The notes under the pieces are model-generated. The model was not told the DNA's origin. It saw only the letters and a list, made by a program, of their open reading frames with translations, and ran no database searches. Shown here in pieces: positions 47,399 to 58,814 of a DNA stretch of 64,000 bases (positions are counted from its first letter, which is position 1; every line of letters starts with the position of its first letter). The translations under genes and the position numbers were made by a program. Location: contig CM045731.1 in assembly GCA_024760905.1 (NCBI GenBank), positions 19,090,001 through 19,154,000 on the forward strand, written 5' to 3'. The stretch comes from Plotosus lineatus. Lineage: Eukaryota > Chordata > Actinopteri > Siluriformes > Plotosidae.

Positions 47399-47944
47399 AA
47401 ATTAACTGGAACTATGGTTATTATCGGCTCTGGTGATCAACACCAATAACTGGTTTAAAAAAAAAAAAAAAAAGTGCACAGGTTCCCTTGCCCGGCCAAG
47501 TCACTGTGGCTCCCCTCCTAGAGCCAAGGTGGGGGAGAGGCTTGAAAAAAAGCATCTGGTTGTCAGGCTTCCACCCATAGCTTCCAGCTGAGCCAAGCCC
47601 AAACAGGAGACACGGGTCTGCCCTCTCATGGATCCACCACCCATGGGAGGGCCTATAGGGCTCAGGTGCACTGTGAGTTGGGTTGCAGCCAAAAGACATG
47701 GGCTTTGTCAGACCGATCCTTGGGTATTGACTCTTTCTCTTTTTTTTTTTTCGGTGATGGTCAAAAATTTGTGGACAACTGACCTGATCTCACTGATGCT
47801 TTTATAAACAGATTTTTATAGCCTTGAGCTGAGATCATCAGGAGCGGTAATTCATGATAACATTATGAATGTTGTTGGGCCGATGGATCTTGAATTTCTG
47901 TTTTAGGGGGCCAAATCCTCAATTTCAAAACCGATTTTAATTAT
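47399..47944. other. Unassigned sequence
   Basis: An A-run at about 47458-47473 and a T-run near 47740. The reverse frames here have no recognised motif. Confidence 0.4.
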
Positions 47945-48272
47945 TATCTGTAGCGAACATCCTGTTTGGGGGTCGCGAGGAAGCTGATGATAATTTTAGG
48001 TTACTCTGGGTGAAGGTGGGTGTTAAGTCACAAACAGCTTACCAGTCTAGTAGCAGGGTAAACGCATACACGAATAACCATTCACCATGACACCATCAAC
48101 CGAGGTGCTCGAATAATCAATTAGCATTACAGTGCACCCAAAGGAGACCACACAAGGTAAGGAGGAGAATAAGAAAACCCCATGCAGAAATGTCCATCTG
48201 AACATGGAACTCGAACCCAGGATCTTCTTGCTGTGAGGTGAGAATATCAGCCACTATACCACCATTCCATGT
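47945..48272 (-). repeat. V-SINE
   Basis: Reverse copy from 'ggtcgcgaggaagctgatga' to the head 'ggatcttcttgctgtgaggt'. The middle is diverged. Confidence 0.75.
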
Positions 48273-48520
48273 TGTAAAGTTGTATTTTTAAGGTAAAAAT
48301 ACCAATGTACGCCACACTAAGAACTATTGTACTGTACTACTAAGAAAGTAGACATTCTTTGTCTTTAAATCATAATTTTGTATCTTCAAAATAAAATTAA
48401 TAGAATGAAACAGTTACTAGGTGGTTAACTCCTCCCAAACGAAAGCTGCCATTTGAGATAGTCAACTTGAGAAAAAAATTCCCATTATACTATATACAGA
48501 TTTTGATCATTGCATACTGT

Positions 48521-48841
48521 AGGTTCCTATAAGTAAGGTAAAGTCTGTGTGGGCATTTACACCCAAGCACAGTGGCTCATCAGGCTGGTGTTTATCCCCG
48601 GTTTCCGTAGCGTGAAGCGACCCCGAGTTCAACTCCTCCTGGATGGATCCCTAGTCCATCGCAGGTTACCTTCCCAGTATATTTTTTACTGGTACCCATT
48701 TATATTGCTTGGTGAACAGATGCACACTTGTGGTTAGACCTTGCCCAGACATCTTAGCACAGTGGGGGCCTAACTGGGATTTGAACACACAACCTCCTGA
48801 TAATGAGCGCAGCACCCTAACCACTACGCCACCAGCCCCAC
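48521..48841 (-). repeat. SINE-C, full length with target duplication
   Basis: Reverse copy from about 48548 ('gtgtgggcatttacaccc') to the head 'acgccaccagccccac'. 'aggttcct' just before (near 48530) and just after (near 48842) is a candidate duplication. Confidence 0.85.
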
Positions 48842-48849
48842 AGGTTCCT

Positions 48850-49387
48850 GATTAACAGAAAAGTAATAAACTATTTTAAAATAAATATATCATGAGCTAC
48901 ATCTGATAAACCAAATCATTCTATACAATTTTAATATCCAATCAAAACATGTTAACACCTAACCAACCATCTGTTACCTCAGAAAAAAATATACTGTGAC
49001 CTTCAGAAATATCATACTGTGCACATGATGTTTCTAAACTGCCCATCAATTTTTATTATTTTTTTTTCTTTAAACCATTTTTATTTGATTTCCACCATCC
49101 CAACCCTGCCCCCAAGCTGCAATGGTAATATCAGGAAGGAGGACGTGAGGTCTATAATGGAATGACCTGCTCAGTCTGAAAAGAACCCAGGCAAGCTCCT
49201 CTGAAAAGGATTTTTCAAAACGTATATAACCAAGCAGATATTTCGCACTTCAATACAGTGTCTACAAATAATGATCATATACGTCACCAAATCCACAGAA
49301 AAGATTAGCTTTCATCATTATTTATTGTATTTATCATAATACTGATTGACAGTTAGGTCTATAAGCATATAGACAGTTAGGTCTATA
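48850..49387. other. Unassigned sequence
   Basis: No gene recognised. Ends in two short 'cagttaggtctataag' repeats next to RTE copy E. Confidence 0.45.
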
Positions 49388-49398
49388 AGGTCGATAAG

Positions 49399-50011
49399 GA
49401 AGGTGGATAATTTTAAGTACTTAGGCTCAACAATCCAGAGCAATGGAGAGGGTGGAAAAGAGGTGAAGAAGCGTGTGCAGGCAGACTGGAATGGTTGGAG
49501 AAAAGTGTCCGGTGTGATGTGTGATAGGAGAGTGTCAGCAAGAATGAAAGGAAACGTGTACAAGACGGTGATGAGGCCAGCGATGTTGTATGGCTTAGAA
49601 ACAGTGGCGCTGAGGAAAAGGCAGGAGGCAGAGCTGGAGGTAGCGGAGATGAAAATGTTGAGGTTCTCTCTGGGAGTAACGAGGATGGATAGGATCAGAA
49701 ATGAGTATATCAGAGGGACAGCCCATGTAAGATGTTTTGGAGACAAAGTCAGAGAGGCTAGATTGAGATGGTTTGGACATGTACAGAGGAGGGATAGTGA
49801 GTATATTGGCAGTAGGATGCTGAGGTTGAAACTACCAGGCAGAAGGCCTCGAGGAAGACCAAAGAAGAGATTTATGGATGTGGTGAAGGAAGACATGAAG
49901 GTCGTTGGAGTCAAAAAAGAAGATGCAGAGGACAGGGTGAGATGGAGGCGGATGATTTGCTGTGGCGACCCCTGAAGGGAGCAGCCGAAAGGAAAAGAAG
50001 AAGAAGAAGTT
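49399..50011 (+). mobile_element. RTE-clade LINE, copy E, 5' truncated
   Basis: Only the last 0.6 kb of the element, ending in 'agccgaaaggaaaag' and an AAG tail. An 11 bp 'aggtcgataag' flanks it at 49388-49398 and 50012-50022. An uninterrupted frame (49403-49975, 190 codons) encodes the RTE C-terminal region from FKYLGSTIQSNGEG to RWRRMICCGDP with no lesion, so it is probably young. It lacks the endonuclease and RT catalytic parts. Confidence 0.9.
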
Positions 50012-50024
50012 AGGTCGATAAGCA

Positions 50025-50415
50025 TTTTAACAGCATCACAATTTTTGTAATGCTCTTTGTATGTAATGTATTTGTAATGTCTCAAACGTAACAAACTTGG
50101 ACTACCAGACTTCGCAACATGCATTCCATAAACATTTGAGAATAGGTAATGGAGGCTATTACTTAAATAGTGCTGTTTTATATTAGATCGGGAGCAAAAA
50201 CTTTACTTGTGGTCATTTTCAGAAGGAAGAATACACTGGAGAGCTCGGTAACACCAAAAACCTGGAAGAACACTGAAAACAATCAAATCTTTGTATTGTT
50301 TCTTTGAAGGGGGAAAAAAAAAAAACATTTACAACACGGTAAAGTTTTTGCGAACTGTGAGATGCAAGGAAATCGTCAAAGGAGGAGGATTTTTCTCCTT
50401 AATTTAGTTGTATCT
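50025..50415. other. Unassigned sequence
   Basis: No gene or repeat recognised. Confidence 0.45.
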
Positions 50416-50417
50416 AA

Positions 50418-50782
50418 TTCCTACCCATCAGGTATTACTTTCCATATCACATGACCACCACCGACCGAAAGAGTGAAGGCATGTACACACTCCCTCCGTG
50501 ACATGTGATGCTAGCCACCAGCCTCTTTTGAAACTGTGGCACATGCATATTTTGGTTGCGGTCTCACACACTCTGAGTAAGACATACCCTCTTGTAGAAT
50601 GTGCACACAGATGCCCATGATTAGCTGGTGATTGCCATCACTCCCTGCCCTGAGATCTCGGCCTATTAGCTCTCAAGGACTCCCAGCCATGGACGGCTGC
50701 GGCATTAACCCGGATTCGAACTTGTGATCTCCGGGGTGATGGTCACGCACCTTGTCGATACGCAAATCAGGGACCCCTTAGC
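50418..50782 (-). repeat. SINE-D, full length
   Basis: Reverse copy from 'taattcctacccatcagg' through 'gatgcccatgattagctgg' to the tRNA-like head ('cattaacccggattcgaac', 'gatggtcacgcacc'). The best-preserved SINE-D head in the window. Confidence 0.85.
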
Positions 50783-50784
50783 AG

Positions 50785-52518
50785 AATGATTGAACATATG
50801 CAATGTTGCATTCTGGGACATGTAGTCTTCATGCCACTTCCCTATCTACTTTCCAACCTACTCTTCTTCTGTTCCACTCTGTAGCCACCGGGAATGTTTT
50901 ACTTAAACTTGGTGCATATTAGTTCACTTTTATTAATGTCCAAAAAATCTAAATCATAATTCATTTGCATAAGTTTGAGAAGAAAAATAAATAAATAAAT
51001 AAATTCCTGTTGGTTGTCATGCTGTTGCCGAGTTTGCATCCCTGTGTCATGCACATACAAAGAAAGCAAAAAACTGAGCATTTCCCTCTCCTGGGGTTAA
51101 TAAAGTATTGATCTATAAAGAATTTCATAACTACAAAAAAAGGTCACTAAAGTGTTCAGCCCAGGCTTCCATATGCGGCTATTAGGGCTGGTTCACAATA
51201 CACAAAAGCTAGCTTTCACTCTAAGCCTATGGGATTCAGTATAAAATTCTGAACATTAACATTCAGAGGTAAGAAAATGTGACTGCACAGCCAGCCTGCT
51301 CCATTGCACTCTGTGGGGTTCTGCCTCCTGCAGAGATGCTCTCATTTCTGCCAGCAATGATCAACATTCACCTCGACAGAAAAAGAAGAGAGGAGAGAGC
51401 GAGCTCACGCAGTTGTCATTTCCCCTCTACTCCCTCGGCCTGTCTGTTTCTCCATCAATTCACACTGCAATCTACTGTCGGGCCACAGTTTTGTGAATGC
51501 AGCTCATGTCGAAGTGTAATGAGTTATCAAGTATAATGAGCTTTTAATGTTTTCACACACACAGAAAATTGCTCTGCGGTAATTAAGCAGTCATCGTACT
51601 GTGACTGAGTGCCTAGTCAGAGATAAATATGGGTTTTATGCACTGGGGAAAATAGGAGCTGTTTTGGAGATTTCGTGGACATATTGCTTAATCTAAGAAA
51701 GCACAGTTTTAATCAATTCATATTTCACCTGCATTTTAACTTAAAATACATTTTAATAAATTTTGAGGATCTCATTAGTTTTAAAGGTTATAACTTCGGG
51801 AACAACTTTGAAAGCAGTATAAAGTCCATGAGCTCAAAATAGCTTTTGATGTTTAAAAAGTATGTGTATGTGTTTGTGTGTGTAAAATGGTGAAGCTATG
51901 TACAGCAAAGTTGTGGAAGCCCTTTAAACCTTCTACTGAAAGTCGCAGCAGCTCTTGGAATAAAAACCTCCACTTCTGCCTACCAAGGTCAAAAATTTGT
52001 GTCTTTGACGGCATGCCTTGTAAAGACTAAGTGCTTATTATATTGTACGTACACCTTATACAAGTTATATAATATCCATTAGCTGGTTTCAGTTGTTAGT
52101 CAGTAACCCACAATGTATTGGAAAAGTACATCATGTTTTATTTATTATTTGGGCCATGTCTGATTATTTGTTGTCCAATATATTTAAAAATCAGTTCAAA
52201 GTTTTTATTCCACTGACGAGTTAAATTCAATGATCTGGCAACACACCATCAGTAACATCAAAGATGCTGTCAATTTTCTGTTCCATAATAGACACTTGCT
52301 ATTGACTTATACTTGGTTCCAATAACATTCTGTTGTCCAAAACAATAATAAAAGATAAAGAAACAAACCAGGCTTCGGGAACACATTTTGTGCAACCTAG
52401 AATATAATATCAGAAAAGCATCTCTGAACATTCAACAGCTTGATCCTGGGTGTGGATCCATATGGGCATCTAGAATTATCAGCCAAGAACAAGAATCACT
52501 GGCACACAGCCTCACCAA
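50785..52518. other. Repeat-poor block, possible conserved non-coding DNA
   Basis: 51270-51700 is non-repetitive, with several TAAT/ATTA cores and no long frame. An ATAA run lies near 50985-51003. No gene was supported. Confidence 0.35.
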
Positions 52519-52540
52519 AAAAAAAAAAAAAAAAAAAAAA
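52519..52540. repeat. Poly-A run
   Basis: About 22 A bases. The flanking sequence is not a recognised retroelement. Confidence 0.9.
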
Positions 52541-52544
52541 TCTT

Positions 52545-53433
52545 CCAACTCCATGATTGTGTCACCCTATACACGTCCGCTGCAATCATGTGTCAATCAA
52601 GCATCATCACCATCCCTCAGATTATTCCTTACGTAGTGCCATATGCAGCGTAGAAAGTAGCAGGCCATAACACCGTGAGGCATTCAAGACAAGCAGATTT
52701 CCTCTTCGGAGCTGAGTCTCTGATCTTTCCGTGCTTGAGCCTATACGTGGTACTGTTCATACATCTTTCTGACATATTAAGCACACAAGAGCCAACTCTA
52801 TCCCCACTCGTCCTACAAGTTGCTTTTTTCCCCTTCTAGTTCATCCATCCAAGATGCTGGCGACAGGATATGAGAGATCCAGAGATGGCAGGAGGAGAGG
52901 CGGGAGTCGAGACAATACACAGGCGATAGTTATCGGAAGCAACATGGAGTCGCACAAGCAGCACATTGAGCTCCGGCAACATAATTCATGATGCCCTATC
53001 AAATGAGTTTGGCGTCAGGGACGTTATTGCCTGCAGAGATTTCGGCATGTTGGTGTGACAGCATCACAGGGTCACTGATGGAGGTATTTATGATGGGCTT
53101 GTGAACTCTGGGGAGTGAGAGGACGTGAAGTAGTGTTCATGAAACAGAATGGGTTTATGAAATAAAAATGGCTTTGTCAAAAAAAAAAGGAAAAAAGTGA
53201 GTGTCATCACAGATGAGAAAATGTGGCACAGCTCAATTAGATATTGCGGCTACAAAAATCCATTTGTGAAGGGAAATTGGTCAGCGTGTAAATCATTGGA
53301 AAATTGTCTTGGAGAACTGGTACTGATAAATAATCAACTCAGGGTGGTCACTATCATTCTCTTTTATATTGTGATGCACCACTCCACTACCATGTCTTAT
53401 CCTAATATATACAGTAGATTTAATATAATGTAA
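52545..53433. other. Unassigned; possible conserved non-coding block
   Basis: 52640-53130 is GC-richer, repeat-free and lacks a long frame. Confidence 0.35.
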
Positions 53434-53568
53434 TACAGTGGTACCTCACTTTTCGAAATCAATCCGTTCCAGCGACTTTTTTGTAACCTGCATTTTTTGT
53501 AAGTTGAACCGCATTTTACATGTAAAACGTGTGATTCGTTCAAAGGCTCCCAATACTACCCCATAAAC

Positions 53569-53842
53569 CAGGGGTGTCAAACTCATGCCACAAAGGGCCA
53601 TGGGGCTGCAGGTTTTTGTTTCAACCAAGCAGCAGCACACCTGATTTGGCTCATTTAAACAAATGCTTTGACTCTTCAGACAGTTGATTGGTCAATCTGG
53701 GTGCTCTGTACAGAGACTGACCAATCAGCTGCCCGCAGACTCTTATCAGTTGTTTGAATGAGCCAAGTCAGGTGTGCTGCTGCTCGGTTGAAAAAAAACC
53801 TGCAGCCACATGGCCCTTTGTGGCATGAGTTTGACACCCCTG
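53569..53842. mobile_element. hAT-type palindromic MITE, 274 bp
   Basis: Ends 'caggggtgtcaaactcatgc' and its near-complement. The two arms are long inverted repeats (both contain 'cacaaagggccatg'-type and 'accaatcagctg'-type segments). A perfect 8 bp duplication 'ccataaac' lies at 53561-53568 and 53843-53850. The sister Tigger copy near 41815 shows the unoccupied site. Confidence 0.9.
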
Positions 53843-53853
53843 CCATAAACCCT

Positions 53854-54216
53854 TTAAAAATTATAAAAAGTACACCAATTTTGTATGAAATATGTGTTAA
53901 AAGTAAAATTATTTACCTTTCTTAAATCTCTCGATCCACCCATGGGACGCTTTAAAGTCCGGAGGTTGCTGGTCTGAAGAACCCTCACCCCCACCCCCTT
54001 CACGAGGTCCTTAAATATGGCGGTTGCTTTTTCCGAAATAATCGCCTCCGTCACTGTATCTCCGCTTTTAATGGCTCCTTCTGCTTCAATATCGTCCTGA
54101 TTGTAGATATACTCCTTTGCGATTTCACTCAACTGAATCTCCTGTTTTACTTTTATTGATAACGGAGCCCGCTTCTTCTTTTCAGTCTCACCGGGAATCA
54201 CTTTCTTGAGGCTCAT
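53854..54216 (-). pseudogene. Tigger/pogo transposase N-terminus, internally deleted
   Basis: Reading from MSLKKVIPGETEKKKRA, the frame shows SIKVKQEIQLSEIAKEY, the first helix-turn-helix, then jumps to DTVTEAIISEKATAIFKDLV, part of the second (CENPB-type) DNA-binding domain, and ends KRPMGGSRDLRK before running into non-transposase sequence. The DDE catalytic domain is absent. An upstream ATG at 54250-54252 adds 12 residues of doubtful value. Such a product could at most bind DNA. Confidence 0.65.
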
Positions 54217-54592
54217 GATTAATAACAAAAAATAACGCTGCAATGGAAACACTCAAAAAACTCACGAAACTCGTGAACCAACAGTACAACTCTCCTTCGT
54301 GCGTGTATCGAACAATAGGTCAAAGGCACACGAAAAGCATTATGGGTACAGTACTGTATTATGGAGATTCAGATCCCTCCTAACCAATGGGAGGCCAGTG
54401 GGGCGAGGTGTTGGGAGACCGATGGGAAAGCAACTCGCGCATTGTTTGAATGGCGCATTTGAATTTTTAAGATGGCGCTTTTGTAACGTGAACTTGTTTC
54501 GTATCCAGACAAAAATTTTAGGAAATGCGTTTCGTAACCTGAATTTTTCGTTTGGTGAGTGAGGTACCACTGTATGCACTTTATAGATAGGT

Positions 54593-54897
54593 GGGGGGCT
54601 GGTGGTGTAGTGTTCAGGGTGCTGTGCTCATGATCAAGAGGCAGGGGGCTCGAATCCCTGTTAGACCCCCACTATGCTAAGACCCCTGGGCAGGGTCTTA
54701 ACCACAAGTCTTCCCCTGTCCAGCCAGCAGTATGAATGGGTAACAGTAAAAAAAAAAAAAAAAAAAAAAAAAAACTACGATAGTAACCTGTGGTGGACTG
54801 GCATCCCATCTCGGAGAAATTGAACTCCTAGTCACAACAGGCTACACAAACTGGCCTGCTGAGCCACTAGGTTCAAGTTTAAAAGCCCAACAGACTT
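54593..54897 (+). repeat. SINE-C, full length with A-run
   Basis: Head 'ggggctggtggtgtagtg', B box 'ggggctcgaatccc', 'gggcagggtcttaaccac', an A-run at 54749-54774 at the native 'agtaaaa' site, and the 3' end 'aaaagcccaacagactt'. Confidence 0.85.
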
Positions 54898-54899
54898 GT

Positions 54900-55593
54900 T
54901 TTCACAACTTTTCTTTTAATTAGTATCACCACCTGATTTCACTTGTATCACCTGTCTTAATAGTTTAGGTATCTGTTTGACAAGTTCATGTACCGTCAAG
55001 CTTTTGATTTCAGCATTTGTTGCATTGCATGAACACTTATTTACCTGCAAGTCCATCAGCCTACCGGAGATAAAATGTGTTTTTTATTCTATGCAAGTCT
55101 GATCAGTGGTCCATGAGCCTCTTTTTTAAATTTCAGTTTTGTCATCAATACTTTTCTGTTGGTTTGTTTTTGTTTAATTGGTGCCTGTAGTCAGGCAAGT
55201 CAGAGATGTATAATGGTCAATGAGAAACAACCTCCTAATTTTCCTGTCACTGCACAGTCAGCTGTTTTTTTTAAAGCTTAACAGTTTTAAATAGTTTTAA
55301 ACAGATTTATATAATTAAGTTAAAGAGAGCCACAAAAATGATGTTTCCTTTTACTATCAAGTCTAAAATAGTTAAACCTTCAGTAATACTATCAGATCAG
55401 ACATCATTATAATATCATAAGCCATTATTAAAAGTTAGCTAATTATTGACATGGAAACTTAACATCAGCACACTTTTCCCTGCACATCAGACACATACAG
55501 TGAAAGAGGAAGATAAAACAGAACAGATTCTTTCTTCATCGGGGTATGTGATGGGAATGCTCTACACTAAGAGCCGTTATAAATCATAATGCA
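54900..55593. other. Unassigned AT-rich sequence
   Basis: No gene or repeat recognised. Confidence 0.45.
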
Positions 55594-55595
55594 TA

Positions 55596-56386
55596 CAGAT
55601 GCCCCAACTTACGTTTTAGTTAGGTTCCGGATGGCCGAATGTAAGGTGAAAAAAAAAAAAAAACGCAAGTTGTTACTGTATGTTCCAGTGACGTATGATG
55701 TTCATACTGTACTATACAACCATAAATACCATTACCATATCTCATAAAACACCCCTAAATCAAGGCTTTGCCCACACGCAACCGACAAACCAATTCCATT
55801 TAAATGTTTACTTTGACGGGATGTTGTATTTAAAGCGGAATTACAGTACCTGTTTGAAAGATCCGAGGTCGTGATTCAATATTAATTTGCTTCCTTGTGA
55901 GATCAGAGGTCTTGTCCCACGGAGCACTTTGTTTCCATGCTCCTTCTGCTTCAATATCATGCCAAAATAATCGCCTCCGTCACTGTATTTCCGGTTTTCA
56001 GTATTTTCTGTGTCCATGATGGATAACAAAATATAACACTGCAATGATCTCTCAAAAAGAACTCACAAGCCAACATTCCTGTTCAACTTTACTATCTCAC
56101 ACATGTGACAAACAGGAAGTATGTGTACAGGAAGTATGGGTACAGTTCAGCTGTCTCCTGGCCAATGGGAGGTCAGCAAGGTGGGATGTTGGGAGACAGC
56201 CAATGAGAGAGCAATTCGCACATGGTTTGAATTTTGAATAGCGCGTTTGAATTTTTGAATGGTGTGTTTGGCGCTTTTCGTAAAAAGAGTGTGTTTTCGT
56301 AAAAAAGAGGATGAAAATTTAGGAAAATGTTTTTCGTAACCTGGCGTTTTCGTACCCAGAGTGTTTCGTAAGTGGAGAGCCGACTG
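55596..56386 (-). mobile_element. Tigger/pogo-type element, second subfamily
   Basis: Left end 'cagatgccccaacttacg', right end reading 'cagtcggctctccacttacg' in reverse, flanked by TA (55594-55595 and 56387-56388). It keeps a 'ctccttctgcttcaatatc' segment also present in the 53436 element, but no transposase frame survives. Confidence 0.7.
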
Positions 56387-56534
56387 TATAATCACAATGC
56401 AAAATTATTCGAATATGTGGCTGCCTGTGTATCCTTGATTTATTGTGGTATAGAGTTTTCATATTCACAACACTGGCTATGCTTTGTCACTATATGGAGG
56501 TGGACTTTATGAGGCAGCTCTATTCCTTATTTGA

Positions 56535-56799
56535 GATGAGATTTCCTTTTGGCTTTTGCCCTTTTTATCAGGGGTCGCCACAGCAAATGCCGACGGCTTT
56601 GCAGCTACTCTTTACGAAAGTCAGCGATGGTTCTTTTACATGCCTCTCACCATAGACAGTGAGAGACATGGCCCACCTTCAATAACTCCGTTAGCTGCAC
56701 TGGTGAGAACAGTGACAACCTTGTGGAGGGTGGGACTCAAACCCCCAACCTTAGGATCAGCCTTCGAGCGCCCTATACCACTAGACCACCACTGCCCTT
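56535..56799 (-). repeat. SINE-A with perfect 16 bp target duplication
   Basis: Reverse copy: RTE-like tail at the left ('atcaggggtcgccacagc'), body, and head ending 'ccaccactgccc'. 'tctattccttatttga' flanks it at 56519-56534 and 56800-56815. Part of the body between the tail and 'gctttgcagctactc' is missing, including the 'aggaagggcatcc' segment. Confidence 0.9.
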
Positions 56800-56819
56800 T
56801 CTATTCCTTATTTGAATCT

Positions 56820-57069
56820 GCTCAAAAAAAAATGTCACAGGTTATTTCAAGATCCAACTTACTAGCATTCGTTTTGCAAACATCTGGAGATACCAAGCTG
56901 TCCAAGGTCAAAAGTGAAAGTGAAATATAATTGAAGAACAAGTAGAAATAGAAATGGAATAAAATCGACAGAAAGATAGATCATAAATACAAGTATGAAA
57001 CATGATTAAACATTACGCATACGCACGCACACACAAATGCAGTGTATCCAGTTTTGATGGGAGATTTTG
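56820..57069. other. Unassigned sequence
   Basis: No gene recognised. Short and AT-rich. Confidence 0.45.
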
Positions 57070-57266
57070 GGTTGATTTTTTGTTGGTTTAGTGTTTTTTT
57101 TTTTTGCATAATTGGCCTTGTTTTTGTGACATTTTCCTTAACTTTTCCACCTAATCTTCCTTAATTTCCTTATTTTCTAATTCGATGAATATTTATTTAT
57201 TTTTTTAAAAAACTGCGATGCACTGAAGCCACATTAATTGAAGCATGAAGGAGTGAGGGATCTCTG
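57070..57266 (-). mobile_element. Tigger-like MITE end
   Basis: In reverse it matches the left part of the 25163 element: 'cagagatccctcactcctt' then 'aaggaagattaggtgg' and 'acaaggccaattatgc'. The other end was not found. Confidence 0.65.
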
Positions 57267-57269
57267 TGC

Positions 57270-57317
<48 letters not shown>
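57267..57317. repeat. (GT)n/(AT)n microsatellite
   Basis: Compound dinucleotide repeat between two Tigger-type ends. Confidence 0.95.
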
Positions 57318-57324
<7 letters not shown>

Positions 57325-57326
<2 letters not shown>

Positions 57327-57490
57327 GACTCTCCCCACTCTCCCCAACTTACGTTTTTAATTGGTTGGGGATGGCCGAACGTAAGTCGAAAGTGAACATA
57401 AGTTGTTACAGTGACGTATGACACTCATTCTGTACTATACAGCCATAAATACCATTACCGTATCTCATAACAACCCTAAATCAATTATTA
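57325..57490 (+). mobile_element. Tigger-type end related to 55596
   Basis: Shares 'ccccaacttacgttttta', 'ggatggccgaacgtaag' and 'aaataccattacc' with the left end of the 55596 element. Similarity fades after about 57490; no right end found. Confidence 0.55.
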
Positions 57491-57494
57491 TAAA

Positions 57495-58020
57495 CATAAC
57501 ATTGTAAAATAATATTAAATATATCAAATAATAGCAACATTAACTTCAAATAATCACTTATTTATACCGAGTCATTTTACATGAAGCTTAAAACAGCCAA
57601 TCAACGCTTACAATATGTGAGGCTCTCAAAACCGAAAGTAGTGTACTTGCGAAAGTAGTGTACTTGCTGTGGGTTATACAGACTTCCGGTCTTTCAAGTG
57701 AGCAAGGGCACTGTTGAACTCATTTAGAACTCTGATGTGAATCAAGAGCAGAGCGGAGAGTTCTCTCTGGATTCGGGTTTTCATTCATTTTACAACTCTC
57801 TTTGCTTAACTGAGTATGCATGGTAGATTTCGGCAATCCGATCAGATAGTTAATTCGTCTCTGTGTATGAGACTTGCACCCATGCTAATAGGCTTACGCT
57901 TCTGACCAACCATATTTGCTTAGGGTTACAAAAGTCCGCAAAATAGTGTAAACACAAAGATCACTGAGACGACGTTTTAACACAAGGGTAACACACTATA
58001 TAATTGAGATTATATTTTAT
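57495..58020. other. Unassigned sequence
   Basis: May be the interior of the preceding Tigger-type element; no frame or repeat supports this. A 16 bp tandem repeat containing 'cgaaagtagtgtacttg' occurs near 57638-57669. Confidence 0.35.
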
Positions 58021-58021
58021 T

Positions 58022-58022
<1 letters not shown>

Positions 58023-58055
<33 letters not shown>

Positions 58056-58068
58056 ATCTGTGTATCTA

Positions 58069-58115
<47 letters not shown>
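58023..58115. repeat. (AT)n microsatellite with GT interruption
   Basis: Two AT arrays separated by a GT run and 'ctgtgtatctatc'. Confidence 0.95.
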
Positions 58116-58117
<2 letters not shown>

Positions 58118-58279
58118 GTGTGTGTGTGAAAGAGAGAGAGAGAATATGCTTTCCATTAGACTGAGCTCAAGAGCATCAGTACACCGTGCGGTCAGTTATG
58201 TAATAACAGAGAGAGAGAGATTATATACAGTACAAACTCGTATAGGTTACTTATACAAGGTTTAAACATACTTTCCCCT

Positions 58280-58810
58280 CTAAAGAATGCCCTGTAACGA
58301 CTTATGAACAAATTCATCTAATGAACGGATGAAGACCTCCCTGAAGGCCATGTAGCCAGCTGGTGTAATCACCTCATCGGGTGTACTCTCCTCCAGCCAT
58401 TTTTCACAGAAACACAGCATGGAGCAGACCTGTAGATCCCTCTTCGTTGCAATCTGAGCAGGAAGTTGGTCCATCTTGTTTCGCAGAGACTGAACATTTG
58501 CAAGTAGTATGACCAGAAATGCTAACCTTCCACTGCTAACCAAGTGCTGGAGTCGTCGTTCAGCCTCTCCCTGCCTGGGCTTATTGTTAGCTGGGGTGCG
58601 GTTAGCATTGAGCTACCATAGCATAATAGCTCAGGATAGAAGTTGAGCGTGCGCAGTTCTAAACATCCGCTCTTATCGCTGTAGTAGGGTCAACCGGTCA
58701 TAGACGAGCATAGTGCAAAACATGACAAACAAAACATACAAAACAAATTAAAACGAACAAAGAAACAATTTGACTCTGAGAATTCCGTGACGTCGCCCTC
58801 TAGGCAGCAC
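58280..58810 (-). pseudogene. LINE 5' end with endonuclease start (Rex1/CR1-like)
   Basis: The reverse frame 58280-58543 encodes LLANVQSLRNKMDQLPAQI, then CFCEKWLEESTPDEVITPAG, the opening of an APE-type endonuclease as in Rex1/CR1 LINEs. The N-x-x-SLRNK start and an E-x-W-L motif (Glu of the catalytic site) are visible. Upstream on the reverse strand lies about 260 bp that looks like a 5' UTR. The frame ends after the first endonuclease block and nothing of the RT follows, so the 3' part is lost. Confidence 0.6.
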
Positions 58811-58814
58811 CATC

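Larger units (their letters stand above)
53436..54572 (-). mobile_element. Tigger/pogo-type element with nested hAT MITE
   Basis: Left end 'cagtggtacctcac', right end reading 'cagtggtacctcac' in reverse, flanked by TA at 53434-53435 and 54573-54574. About 0.86 kb after removing the nested MITE. It codes on the reverse strand for a shortened transposase N-terminus. Same family as 41691-42436. Confidence 0.85.
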
